The position numbers and the translations under genes were made by a program. Below, piece by piece: positions 23,172 to 34,585 of a DNA stretch of 64,000 bases. Source of the DNA: Mucidula mucida (taxonomy: Eukaryota > Basidiomycota > Agaricomycetes > Agaricales > Physalacriaceae); NCBI GenBank assembly GCA_015501055.1, contig JADNYV010000006.1, forward strand, positions 496,001-560,000. Direction: 5' to 3'. The stretch's first letter is position 1. Each line of letters begins with the position of its first letter. The notes under the pieces were generated by a model, which saw nothing but the letters and a program-made list of their open reading frames with translations, was not told where the DNA came from and did no database searches.

Positions 23172-24319
23172 CATATACTTTTGTACTGATTAAGATACCC
23201 TTTTTATTATCTATACCTACTATGGATTCATCACTCACAGCGATTCTGTTTTCATATAGAGCAGCAGATTTAATTCAAGTTGTTTTGGAAGATTTGTTTT
23301 TGATGTAGACAGACGGAACGATAGCTCATAGAGTTATGTTTCTCGTTTCTGCTTTCTGTTATAGCTTAAATTGTTCCAAATGAAGTCACGGTGAGGAACT
23401 TAGCAGTAGTAAGACTTAAGAAGACAAAAATAATTTCCGATCGATCGTGGCGTGCCAACTTGAACCATGACCTCCATCGTCTAAACTTGTGCTGACTTTA
23501 TCCGAGGCCTCGAGCTTTCTTCGACGACTTCCCTATTTCTCCAGCAAAAACTGCCGCTGTCGCGCTACTTTTGCGCGGCCGCCTAGTCCTTCTACAAAGC
23601 CTAGACACGACACCCAAGTAACCCATGCTACGGGCTAAGCTTTTCTTTCCGAACTATGTCCTTGCGGGGTGACAAAAGGTCTTGCTCTTTGCTCCTTGTA
23701 ATCTGATATGACTTGCTTCTGCAGCTGCTTACCGTCGTTTCTCCGAACTCTCATTCATCAACTCTTATTCGACTGCCATCATAGCAATGGCCTGCAGGTT
23801 CAAGCCTGGGGGTTTATGCGAAAAGATCACCTGCCTACTCATCCGACCTAATCCCGCTCGACTTTCAGGACTTCGTAACCGTCAAGATGTGGAGCAATCT
23901 TTCCGAACTAACTTCATGTTCGCTTTGTACTCGCAGTCGGCACAAGACCGTGGTATAGTGCTACTATAAACGTTACTACGAGTGTTTCCACTCGCTGTTA
24001 ACGCTCCTACGCTGTTTATGTCGATTTCTACTAGACCGGGCTGCTGCTTTTTTGGTCTTTCCTATTAGACAATTAGACGCCTGTCACATACGCCAGTAGC
24101 GTCTCTTTTCAAGCTTGTCCTCATGACGAATTCTCGGTGTAAATACGTCTTCTTTCATACCACCGACGTCTTTCCGTGAAGCCACCCGACGCCTGATCAC
24201 CGGATGCTTTAGCTGGTTGAAGGACCATATTCTTGAAAGGATGCCTACGGGGCATGTGGTATATAAGGAGACGGTAAATCTTGCTTGTTCTCCACTGGAC
24301 AACGCCCTCTAGCATCATC
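23172..24319. other. Upstream region of the cellobiohydrolase gene
   Basis: No gene seen in 1.15 kb. Two sites match the SYGGRG consensus of the CreA/Mig1 carbon-catabolite repressor: GCGGGG at 23664-23669 and CTGGGG at 23806-23811. With a short consensus these can be chance, but repression by glucose would be normal for a cellulase gene. A TATA box lies near the ATG. Confidence 0.4.
24260..24267 (+). promoter_or_regulatory. TATA box of the GH6 gene
   Basis: TATATAAG lies 52 bp upstream of the ATG at 24320, in the position expected for a fungal core promoter of a highly inducible gene. Confidence 0.6.
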
Positions 24320-25703
24320 ATGAGGTACTCGACTCTCTTGTCCATCTCTCTCGGTACCGCTTCTGCACTCGCTGCACCATCTCAAAACAAAAAGAGGGCA
24401 GCCTGTGACTCGGCGGTCACTATCTCTCAATCCGAGAACCCTTTCTCGACACGTACTCTCCATGCAAACAGTTATTACGGAGACCGCGTCCGGGCTGCTG
24501 CTCAAAATATGACCGACACTTCGTTGACGGACGCCGCTCTTGCTGTCGCTGATGTTGGATCTTTCCTGTGGCTGTAAGGACTCCATCTGTTGCCTTTTAT
24601 TGCGAATTTAACGCCCCCAAAGGGACACCATCTCAACCATCGCCACCTTCGAAAGCTACCTCCAGGAGACTGACTGCTCTGAGATTTTCGGTGTTGTCAT
24701 CTACGACTTACCAGGACGTGACTGTGCCGCAAAGGCTTCGAACGGAGAGTTGGCCGTTGGGGAACTCGACAGATACAAGTCTGAATACATTGACCGTGAG
24801 TTTCATTACCCATACTTACGATGTATCATATCAATACCTTTCATAGCAATTGTTGCCATCGTCAAGAACAACCCGAACATTGCCATCGCTGCTGTCATCG
24901 AGCCCGACTCTTTGCCCAACTTGGTCACCAACTCTAACTTAACTACTTGCCAAAACTCGGCATCTGGGTACCGTGACGGTGTCGCCTACGCCTTCGAGCA
25001 GTTGAATCTCCCCAATGTCGCCATGTACGTTGACGCAGGCCACGGTGGCTGGCTCGGATGGGACGCTAACCTGCGTGAGTTTGCCCTCGTCCATCGTTTT
25101 TACTACTGTATTCATCGTTTGCGACAGAACCCGGAGCCACTGAGCTCGCAAACGTCTACAAGGCGGCTGGATCACCCTCTTCTCTTCACGGTATCTCCAC
25201 CAACGTCGCCGGCTGGAACGCTTGGATCAAGAACCCCGGCGAATTTCAGAACGACCCCGATGGCCAATACAACAAGTGCCAGGATGAGCAGCGATATGTC
25301 ACCACCTTCGGAGGCTACCTCGCTGATGCTGGCATGCCCAACCACGCTATCGTCGACACAGGCCGAAACGCTGTGCAGGGTCTTCGTGATGCATGGGGTG
25401 ACTGGTGCAACGTCAACGGTGCTGGTTTCGGAGTGCGCCCCACCGCTGACACTGGCGAGACGCTCGCCGACGCGTTCGTATGGGTCAAGCCTGGTGGTGA
25501 ATCTGATGGTACCAGTGACTCATCTGCTGTCCGTTACGACTCGTTCTGCGGTCTTGATGATGGTGTGTATTTCATGTGTTTTTGTTTCAACTATGATATC
25601 TCACGCAAAGTTCACAGCCTACAAGCCAGCGCCCGAGGCTGGCGAATGGAACCAGGCGTATTTCGAGATGTTGTTGAAGAACGCAGTGCCCCAGTTTTCT
25701 TGA
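24320..25703 (+). CDS. cel6: GH6 cellobiohydrolase/endoglucanase (Cel6 type), no CBM
   Basis: 391-residue secreted glycoside hydrolase family 6 enzyme from five exons: 24320-24573, 24623-24795, 24847-25074, 25128-25562, 25618-25703 (sum divisible by three). A signal peptide ends near ALAAPS, and a KKR site suggests Kex2-type processing. GH6 enzymes hydrolyse cellulose with inversion, mostly from the non-reducing end. The key acids are present: the catalytic-acid motif IYDLPGRDCAA, the VIEPDSLPNLVTN motif, YVDAGHGGWLGW and WVKPGGESDGTSD. There is no CBM1 carbohydrate-binding module and no linker. The catalytic domain follows the pro-segment directly, so this is the single-domain Cel6 subtype known from mushrooms. 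Whether it is processive or endo-acting depends on loops I cannot judge. Confidence 0.93.
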
Positions 25704-26146
25704 GAGCACATCCTTTAGTCAGTATTTAACATAGTCCATACCCCAACCACCGTCTTCCAGAACTGTAAAACATTCTCTCCTTGCCGCACTGAATAGTTCA
25801 GAAGACGGGCACCAAACCAAGGCGACCCTCATGGTATCAGGTAACAAACAAGAGTACTTAAGCTCAGCATTCTTAGACCTCATGTGTGGCGCAGGCGGCA
25901 CCGGGCCCATTCAGTCACCGTTCGTTGTCAGTCAGCTTGACCTTCAGGGCGTTCTGATGTTACATTTCATACGCTGTGGCCATTTAAGTCTTGCACGAGT
26001 CGATGAATCGCAATTTGCTTCGCTCAAGCCTGGCTCAAGCGCACAGGCCTCGGAGGCCCGGACCGAGTTCTGCAGAAATCGTGCCTTGTTTGCCTCGGAA
26101 TTTGAATTGCCCCTGAAGCTGTCCAGGAATAGTAAACAACATTTCG
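25704..26146. other. Intergenic between GH6 and SDR genes
   Basis: 443 bp on the same transcriptional direction. No gene, repeat or clear core-promoter element seen. Confidence 0.5.
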
Positions 26147-27212
26147 ATGAACAGCACTGCCAGGTCGACCATCTTGCTAGCAGGTATTCCAGCTCTTCTC
26201 CTGCTTCGACAACTGTGGCGCTATGCACGGACCCCTGCTCGCTTGTCCAAAATACCACAGAGCGAAGAACGGGTTCTCGTTCTTGGCGGCGGAACTGGCA
26301 TCGGTCGCGAGATTGCCAAGCAGTATCTTGACCGTGGTGCCAGAGTCTGTATCGTTGGCCGGCGACAGGACAAGTTGAGCGCTGTCGTGCAGGAGGCTGG
26401 AACCCCCAGACTCATCTCATTCGTCGGCGATGTTTCGGGAATTGACGATATGGTTACTCTACGCGAAATGCTTGTCAAAGGTAAGAGACACGTCACTCAG
26501 AAGTTTATTCGTTCGTTTTTGAATGCCTACAACAGATTGGAACGGATTTGACACGTTGATCTTGAGCGCAGGTGTATCTGCACTGCAACCTATTCTTGGT
26601 GTAGCGGGAATAGACAACCCCGATACTGCGACAGCGCTTCCAGATGTTGACAAGGAAGGCATACGGAAAGCACTTGCGGCGACCGAAGCGGTCACCCGTA
26701 TAAACTATTATGGGCCTCTCATTGTCGCAGTCACTTTTGTAAGTGCGGCATCTCCCATAGAAGACTAGATGTTACTCACGTCGCTAGAGATCCCCTTATT
26801 GACGCGTTCCTCAAAATCGCCTTCCATTCTTCTCGTGTCATCTTTAGGTGCCACTATTCCCAGTCCGACGCGCGCTTTGTACGGATCGACAAAGGCGGCT
26901 TCTCTTGTTTTATACCAGGCCATGTCTGCCGAACACCCGTCGATCGCGTTTTCTTGTATACTCCCTGCCACGGTTGAAGGAGCATTCCGTGAGTCGGCTG
27001 TCGATATGGGTGTCGTACGCGAAGCAGATCCAAACAAGCACGGACTGAAAGTTGCTGCCGTCGCCAAGCGATGCATCCAAGCCGTTGACAATCTCGAGAA
27101 GACCGTCATCATGCCAGCTTCGCATGCTATCGGACCGTTTCTGTATTATTTGTGGCCTTCCCTGGTCATCAGCATAACCAAGAAAAAGTACAAATATTAC
27201 CCGATTGTCTGA
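26147..27212 (+). CDS. Membrane-anchored short-chain dehydrogenase/reductase
   Basis: 319 residues from three exons (26147-26480, 26536-26738, 26790-27212). A hydrophobic N-terminal helix (ILLAGIPALLLLRQLW) anchors the protein, probably in the ER. The Rossmann fold foll ows with a cofactor loop GGGTGIGRE and a basic VGRRQDK stretch favouring NADP(H). The catalytic Ser (LLVSSLGA) and the YGSTKAAS active-site Tyr/Lys are in place. The third exon must begin after a GAG acceptor (26787-26789) to keep frame; the more usual TAG two bases earlier would shift it. The organisation resembles dihydrosphingosine/11-beta-HSD-like SDRs. Substrate unknown. Confidence 0.85.
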
Positions 27213-27442
27213 TTGATTTCTGTGCGTCATTCTTTAGTCGTCCTAGCAGATTTGACTAAACCTTTTGCGTGGATGAGTAGACTCGACGAGCGCTCTGAGC
27301 CTCTGAGCCTCTGCCAACTGCCACGATCAAGACCTTGATTTGCCGCCGCTTGCTTCCCACCCTAGATGTGGGTGGGAATGCCTCATGCTTCCTCTCTCCT
27401 TATCGTACAGAACGTGCGATTACGACTCTCACTCTTACCATC

Positions 27443-29395
27443 ATGTTGTGGTCCCGTCGTTTACTTGCCTGTAGTCTTCTACCTACCGTGCTCGGCCTGC
27501 AAACTGTGCTGGGAACAAACCGAACCATTTCTACGGACGCCGATACCTCCGCATATGATGATGGTTTCTTTACTCCATTTGAATCTCTATCTTCTCTATC
27601 CCATGCAGAGTTCACGACTTTGCAGCATCCGTTATACCCGCGCCACTCAGTCAGAATTAAGAAGAGCGATTTCTGTGATGGCACTGTTGGGTGTGTTACG
27701 CGTCGTACATAGTTGGCCGCTGTTAGACTTGCTGACCACAATCGCAGCGCATACACGGGATACATTGATATTGAAGCCCGACATCTCTTCTTCTACTTCT
27801 TCGAAAGCAGGAACGATCCTGCCAAGGACGACGTGATTTTCTGGACCAATGGAGGTCCGGGGTGTTCCTCATCATTGGGTCTGTTCATGGAGCTTGGTGC
27901 GTTCTTTGTAAGTAGCCATCTCTTCAGGCCTCACAAACGCCCAGGACCCTGCCGTGTTATCCAGCCGGGCGGGGCGAAGTATCACCCAGAGTCATGGAAC
28001 ACCAACGCCAACATCTTTTTCATTGATCAACCAATTGGCGTTGGTTTCTCGTACGCGGAATATGGGGAAACCGTCGTACGTACTTTCCGTTCTGTACTAG
28101 GCTCGGAAGCTCAGCGCGTCTAGAGCACAACCGAAGAAGCAGCCCATGATGTTGCGGCGTTCGTATCCATCTTCTTTGAGAACTTCAGCCAGTTCAAAAA
28201 CCGAGCCTTTCATATGGCTGGCGAGTCGTACGGTGTATGATCCGATTTCGGTACGAGTCTTTGATCCGTTTCTCATCCTTGCGCTTCATTAGGGACGTTA
28301 CCTCCCCGTGTTCGCGTCAGCAGTTTTTGACAACAACGCAGTTCTCGTCGAGGCTGGTCGAACCCCAATCAATCTGACTTCTGTGATGATCGGTGAGCAA
28401 AACATTTCCTTCCGGAGTTGAAGCTTCATGGACTTGTAGGAAATGGTATCACCGATAGCATTGGCATGCTTCTATCGTATTATGATATGACTTGTACACC
28501 AGCGTCGGTGCCCCCAGTGTTTGATATCAGCACCTGCGTTTTCATGAAGACCACGGTAAGGTTCTCACCAATAACAAGTGCAATGTCTCATCGTTTTGTC
28601 CAGCTCAATCGATGCGAGAAATGGATGAAGGAAGCATGTATCGATCAATTTGATTCCATCAACTGTGGCGCAGCATACTCTTTTTGTCGAACAGTCTACG
28701 CGGACCCTCTTTCAGCGACTGGAAAGTGGCATGCTTGGTAGATGAATACTCAACTGATAGACCCTTTGCAGGTTTGAATCCTTATGATCTGAGCATTGAA
28801 TGTGACGGGCCAATCTCGGAGACACTCTGCTATCCTCAAACCAAGTGAGCAATGGTATTTCGAGACAGAATCTTTCAGTATTTATTGTTGATCGTAGGTA
28901 CATTCGAGCCTTTCTAGACGATCCCGCCACGAGGTCGCTCATCGGAGTGGATCCTGTCGTGCCTGCCAACTTCACTTCTTGCAACCACGATGTTGGTAGT
29001 TATTTCCATGCTGCGCAAGACACGCTCCACCCGACGAAGGAATACGTCGGGGCCCTCCTCGAACGTGGGGTGAAGATTTTGATCTATGTGGGCAATTATG
29101 ATTGGATATGCAACTGGGTCGGAAATGAAAGATGGACGCTCGCTCTGGACTGGAGTGGCCAGGCTGAATTTGCGTCCAAGGAGCTCAGCGACTGGGTCGT
29201 TCATGGAAAAGTAGCGGGGAAGACCAGAAGTGCCCAAGGACTTACTTTCGCAACCATCTTTGGGGCAGGTCATCTGGTATGTGTTCGACTCATCTTACGG
29301 ATTCTGAGAATCTTACACCTAATGAGGTTCCCTTCGATAAACCGAAAGAGTCGCTTGCCCTTATACAGCGCTGGCTCAGTGGTGAAGCTATTTAG
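27443..29395 (+). CDS. Serine carboxypeptidase (peptidase family S10, CPY-like)
   Basis: 497 residues from ten exons: 27443-27690, 27748-27896, 27945-28075, 28124-28234, 28293-28392, 28440-28555, 28604-28721, 28772-28844, 28898-29276, 29327-29395 (sum divisible by three). Signal peptide about residues 1-20 (LLACSLLPTVLGLQ). S10 landmarks: [33 protein letters not shown], catalytic Ser in AGESYGGRYLP, Asp in VGNYDWICNWVGN and His in GAGHLVPFDKP. It removes C-terminal residues in the vacuole or outside the cell. The seventh intron (28722-28771) starts with GAAAGT instead of GTAAGT, while its length, acceptor and reading phase are all normal (ATG|LNPYD). If that base is real, splicing here may be inefficient and the gene may be partly or wholly disabled. 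Confidence 0.88.
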
Positions 29396-30272
29396 TATGA
29401 ACGTTGACACATTGCCCGTGGCGCACGTATAAATTGCTTTGCATCGGACTCCCGTATACCGAAACGCATATGAACAATCGGCGGGTAAACTAATCTATGC
29501 TGTCCGCTCTGACTCTGAAGGCGCCATTGAGTCGGTACTGCCGCGTCTGTCATTCAACGGGAAGCCTTTTGTGAAACGTTAGTGATGCGTAACTCCAACG
29601 CGAAGTCCGAATGAATTGACAGTGTCCGAAGCCGTGACTGCGAGAGCGGAGAGGTCTGTTGGACGAGTTCGGGTGCGAGTTCAAGCGCAAAGGCATTTTT
29701 CGGCACGCCACGATACATACATAGTCTGGACTGGTGGAAAGTAATGTCAGTCAACCCGTGTCGGATAATCGAGCGGGTGTCATCCGAAATCATGCAGAGA
29801 ATCAGAATCCCTACTCATGGCCAGGGAACTATAATTTCACTTGAGTCCTCTTTACGGCACTGTAACTGTTAACACAGGCATTATTGAGGTGGTGGAGCTG
29901 CGACGCAGTACGTTTGGCGGGTACGGATCAACCATGGTACCGCCGATGGATCGACAGAAACGAGTAAGTACTAATAGTAGTGTTGAGATCTGAGAGGTAG
30001 ACGCTTGTGATTATACAAATGCAAAATAGAATAACACGGTATGCATACAGTACAGTGAAGTTTTGCGCTTAAGTTACGAATGACTATGTAAAGAATTCAC
30101 TACTTGAATACATGGAACAGTTGCTCTAGGTATCCCCGTACTCGTCCGTAGACCATCCAGGGGACGAGTAACATACTATCTGACAAAGACTATAATCGGC
30201 ACATCACAGACACTGCGTGCCATACAAAGCGGAAAGACGGTAGAAGGAATTATGGGAAGGGAAGTAGAGGGA
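29396..30272. other. Intergenic between convergent carboxypeptidase and zinc-finger genes
   Basis: 877 bp carrying two 3' ends. I see no conserved gene, RNA or repeat. Confidence 0.5.
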
Positions 30273-31462
30273 TCAACCATCTTTGTGGTGCTTTTCGCTG
30301 AGATGTCGCTCTAGTGTAGTCTGTGATGAATAGAATCGGGAGGTTGCGCATAAGGGACATCGCCAGTTACTGCCTCGTCCGTGTTGCCTCACTTCGTGGC
30401 GAAGTCTGTCGTGCTTTCGAGAGAATCCCTCTGAGCATCCATTCACTGTGCACCCAAATGGCTTAGGGTCGTTCGACCGACGATGCGTTAACATGTGGAC
30501 ATTTCGAGTATAGCTGCGTGTGAACCACCGCCCACAATCAGGGTAAAGACACGGATGGGGGCGCAGGGCGTTTCCCTCTTCCCGTGTCGGCGAAGTAGAC
30601 TTGGCGGCTGAAGCTTGGGAGGTGGAACGCGAGATGGACGGTTTTGACTCCTCCTTCATTTGGGGAGAGTAAGAGCTCGACGAGGATGTCGGCGTTGGAG
30701 GATAAGACGCAGCGGGATAGTATGAGGATGATTGGCGCGACATCGGTGGGAGCGAGTTGTATGAACTCGCTGACACATCTGATGCAGGCGACACTGGGAT
30801 ATAGGATAAGGGCTGCTGAATCGAAAGCTCAGGTAGGCTTTCTGACGTAGTATGGAAGTCTGTTGACGCAAATCAGGGCTATCGTTGGAAGGCTCAGGGA
30901 CACACGAACCTGAGGGAAAGTCTTGCCACATCCCGTTCATTGAATATACATCCATAGGAGATACTGGGGAAAAAAGGTCTGGCATTTGGCAATCCCCTTG
31001 GTTCATCGCGAGGTCCAACTCGCTCGGCGGCGTTGGAAGTTGCATAGGATCGAAGAAGTTTGAGTTGGAATCCAGTAAAGATCCATGATAAGTGGACTGT
31101 GAGAGCTCAGACGGAGGAGACTGAGCAAGGAGGGAGTCTAAGGAATCTGCAAGGCATTTGCGTCAGTGCTGTAGAGCTCACCGGCGCCCAATGCACTCAC
31201 CCTCGTCTTGCCAGTCCGACCAGCAATTTGTGTCTGCGTTCAATGCGGCCTCACGCTGCGACTGGTTGGCCCACATTTTCAAGAGGTATTCTTCGTCTTC
31301 TCTCGACATTTTGAAGTGCAGGTCTAAGTCATTAGGCTGCAAAGGCGTTACAAGAGAGGATGAGCTTTGCTTCATATCCAAAAGAGCAGGTCCATCAGCC
31401 ATTGGTAGTCTGTATAGGACCTGTCTCCGTGGGAAGTCATTGAATGGTGCCGCTAAGGTCAT
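30273..31462 (-). CDS. C2H2 zinc-finger transcription factor
   Basis: 361 residues from three exons (31462-31201, 31146-30911, 30860-30273; sum divisible by three). The N-terminal two thirds are disordered: Ser/Pro/Gln-rich with acidic DLDLHFKMSREDEEYLLKMW and LPTPPSELDLA segments that could activate transcription. The C-terminus has three C2H2-type fingers: CLYPDCGRWF...H...H, CTVNGCSEGFSRKHDRLRH...H, and CPLCATSRFYSSQTTLERH...H, ending KHHKDG. Such factors control development or metabolism in mushrooms. No specific orthologue is assigned. Intron 2 (30910-30861) is needed because the frame changes between FPS and DFHTTSES. A long upstream open frame ends in an ATGA overlap with this start codon. 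Confidence 0.8.
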
Positions 31463-32820
31463 GGTAGGAGTCCGAGGGGAAGTGAGGAGATTCCAGCCAG
31501 CTCTGCAGTTATAAAAGCCGTGGATCCAAGGAGTTGACAGCCGAGTGGGGAAGCAGTATCAACGGACAAGTACCGAGCGCTCTTTCTCCGAATGTGCGGT
31601 CGAGGATGTGATTTCAACTTAGCCGACACCCAGTGTAGATGCGATACATAGTGCCATTTATGGACGAAAGACGAGGCGGCGGATATCGGGATGTCGAATA
31701 TGAGTAGAAAGTCAAAGGCTCCAGTCATAGACACGTTGTCCGAAAAGGAGAGCATTATCAGAAATATCATGTTAATCCGACTTGTTGATGATGGTGAACG
31801 ACTAAAGCGTGCGCGATCAAGGATTGGACGCGTGGGAGACGCGATTTCAAAGTCCGATAGGGGATAACGCTCTCGTTCAAGTTCGACAGCATTCGCACAA
31901 GAATCGTCTACGGTGATGGCTTTAGGATATTCTCTCAACAAAGTATCTCCTTTCGCCATCTGGCCTTCTTCACGTGTATATTTCGCGATACTTCCGAAAT
32001 GATCTGCATTGCAAGGGAACACTAGACCCTCTCCTCCGTCGCCTGCGATTCGGAGTGCCTCTGTATTTCAGGTGAACCTTCCTGATTTTCTCGGAGGATC
32101 CCTACATCATAATAGACTGTTGCTCATCTCTTTCGACGTCTTCTTGGTCTCGGGCTCGACTTGTTTCTGCTTTACCTTGGCTCACTCATGTGATGATGCT
32201 CTGAGTCCAAGCGACGCTTGGGTCCGTGCCTTTTACTGTTCTTACAAAGTATGGGGATATACATAAATACGTCCTCATTGTCGCTGCACCAGGATGTCGG
32301 TATGAGAAGTCAGCTAATGGTAAGTGCAACGGCGACACGAGTTCGCAGTGCTCTTACTTCATTACTTGTATGGTCGTGACAAGGTATCACTGCGATTTGG
32401 TTCGTTTACAGGTCTGTACACCAATAAATGTTTGATGATACTCATCGCACTCACGCAGTCTACTGACGTGGCGAAAATCGATGGTCGTTGCGCGGCGGCG
32501 CGCAAAAGTCAGTACACAATCATTCGTGCCGGGCGCTTGGACTAGTGCTAATTCGTACTTACCAGTCTCGAGGTATTTACCAAGTACTGTAGCTCACGCT
32601 TTGACTGTATCATATATGAGCACTGAGCAGTGTAGCATCATTGTCAGGTGACTCGGGCCGACTTCATCAATGTGTCAGACTCAGCGCCCCTTTGCGCGCT
32701 CTTTGCGCAGCTCATCACTGACACCCGCAGCAGATTGCACAGTGAGGGGAGCATTCTTATAACAGCATACAGCACTGGTCTGCGTAGCTCTCTTGGTCCT
32801 CTGTCCTACACGCAGCCAGG
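31463..32820. other. Divergent intergenic region with a 187-codon open frame
   Basis: Lies between the divergent zinc-finger gene and paralogue A. The minus strand is open from an ATG at 32022 to a stop at 31459-31461. The deduced peptide has no recognisable domain and contains hydrophobic and Ser-rich parts. It may be 5' UTR with a uORF or chance. Nothing else seen. Confidence 0.4.
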
Positions 32821-34015
32821 ATGATTATTGACGAGAAGTTTATCTTGGCTGCTCCGCCACCACCCTATGTTTCTCCCCAGACTTCGATCGTTTTGGGCAG
32901 CAACAATCCATACAATCCATACCGACAGCACTTCAACGTGTCACTTCCTGCGCTTCCTTCGCATCTGCTACTCCAAGTCGTTTACTCGACCTTCCCCCAA
33001 GCAGTGTGCACTTCCGATGGAGAGTTATTCGCGTCGCAGCGAGAGAATCTCTATTGGTTGGAGACCTCCCTACGACTAGTGAACCGAGCCTTATACATCG
33101 GTGTGTGGACCACTTTTTGTTGTAAACTCATCTCATACATCAACAGCTTGCATGCATATCCTGCGCTCGACGTATCTTCCGACTTATGACCGTCTGGTCA
33201 AAGCTCCCTACACCTCAGATCCATTCCCTTCTTCTTCTTCCGAACTCTCTTCCCCTTCCATCATACTTAAGCATCATCGTGAACTCACGACTCTTGATCG
33301 TTTTATTGCACTGCTTGCCCATGAAGAACGGCTTCTCGATACCACGGAGTTGCATCTCCCTTGTGAAGAGGCGTACAGGGATATGTTTGATATTATGCAG
33401 CCGAAAAGTCGACTAGAAGACTTAGTCGCCAAGGAAGGGGAGCTACGTGGCGTGATCTATATTGATTGTCCCCGCCCACGGCTGGCCCCCTCCTCGCCAG
33501 CCCCATCTACAATGACACTACGATCTAACGACTCCTCAACGTCCCTGAAAAAATCAGCGGACGACGAAAAACAACCCTGCTCGTCGTCGTGTTCTATCCG
33601 GTCATATTCCGCGCCTCCTGCATTATCCAAGAGGAAATCCTTTTTTTCTTTTCGTCGCTCAAAAAAACCCGTCCCCATTTATACGCCGCCACTTCCTCCA
33701 CAGCCTATCACCATAGAGCCCATTCCCGTTTCTGCTCTTTCTGTTGCTTTCTCGCCTAGACAGGTGGGGCTTGTCTATACACCCCCTGCGCCACCACCAG
33801 CGATACCAGCGACGACGACCAGTATACCGTCCAGGAGCTCATCTTCATCTTCATCTGCGTATGGCGGGAGTACTTATGGCTCTCTGAGCATGAGTATAAA
33901 TGCCCATATTCAGCGTAAAAAGACACTGGTTGAGATTACTCGTACCCGAGACGAAACTCTAGAATCTTGTGCCAAGCGACTAGTCCAAGCATTGCTCATA
34001 CGGATGGAAGAGTAA
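32821..34015 (+). CDS. Hypothetical protein, inverted paralogue A
   Basis: 382 residues from two exons (32821-33100 and 33147-34015). Its first residues MIIDEK, the helical LLLQVVYSTFP and LVNRALYI parts, the MHILRSTYLPTYDRLV block, YTSDPFPS, LDRFIALLAHEERLLDTTELHLP and the C-terminal RRK/QRKKTLVEI plus LVQALLIRMEE all recur in the gene at 41514-42676. The intron sits at the same codon in both, so they are clear paralogues. Between the blocks are Ser/Pro-rich segments with FFSFRRSKKP. I do not recognise a named domain. The helical part may bind a partner. Function unknown. Confidence 0.8.
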
Positions 34016-34585
34016 TGATAGACGCTCAGATTTATCATCGTGCTATCTTTGTTGGTTCCTACAGAGTCGGAAACTCCGACGTTTCGTTATGTCGCCACTC
34101 TGGGTCCAGGTACTTATGAGGTGAAACTGTCAGCAATCCGCTGTTGCGCTCGTTCGGCAACGAGTCAAAGACGGAATACGTTCGTATTACCGAAGTTGGG
34201 AGCCTTCGGACATGGCGGGATTTGACTGGTGTCCCATTTGTGTCAACTTCAAAGCTGTCCCGATACTCTTACCTATCGCACTGTCACCGCCAGCGTCGGA
34301 TGGTTCGACTAGCTATTGGAACGTTCTTTCTTCTGATTCCTGTAAATTATCCCACTTTGTACAATATCTCAACTTAATTTATATATTTACGCTCTTGTTG
34401 AAGAAGAACGTGATTGACGCTGGCGCAAACTACTCATATCCTTGTCAACTAGTAGAGAAAGCTGCTTTTACACTAATGATTACAATTTGGGGCACAAAAA
34501 ATTCCGTATTACAAATCGGTAGGAAGTCGAACCACGGCGGCATACGCTAGTGCGGGAAAAGTCCCTAAAGGGAGGATGATAAAAA
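34016..34585. other. Intergenic between convergent paralogue A and P450
   Basis: 570 bp holding two 3' ends. AT-rich around 34380. No gene or repeat recognised. Confidence 0.5.
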
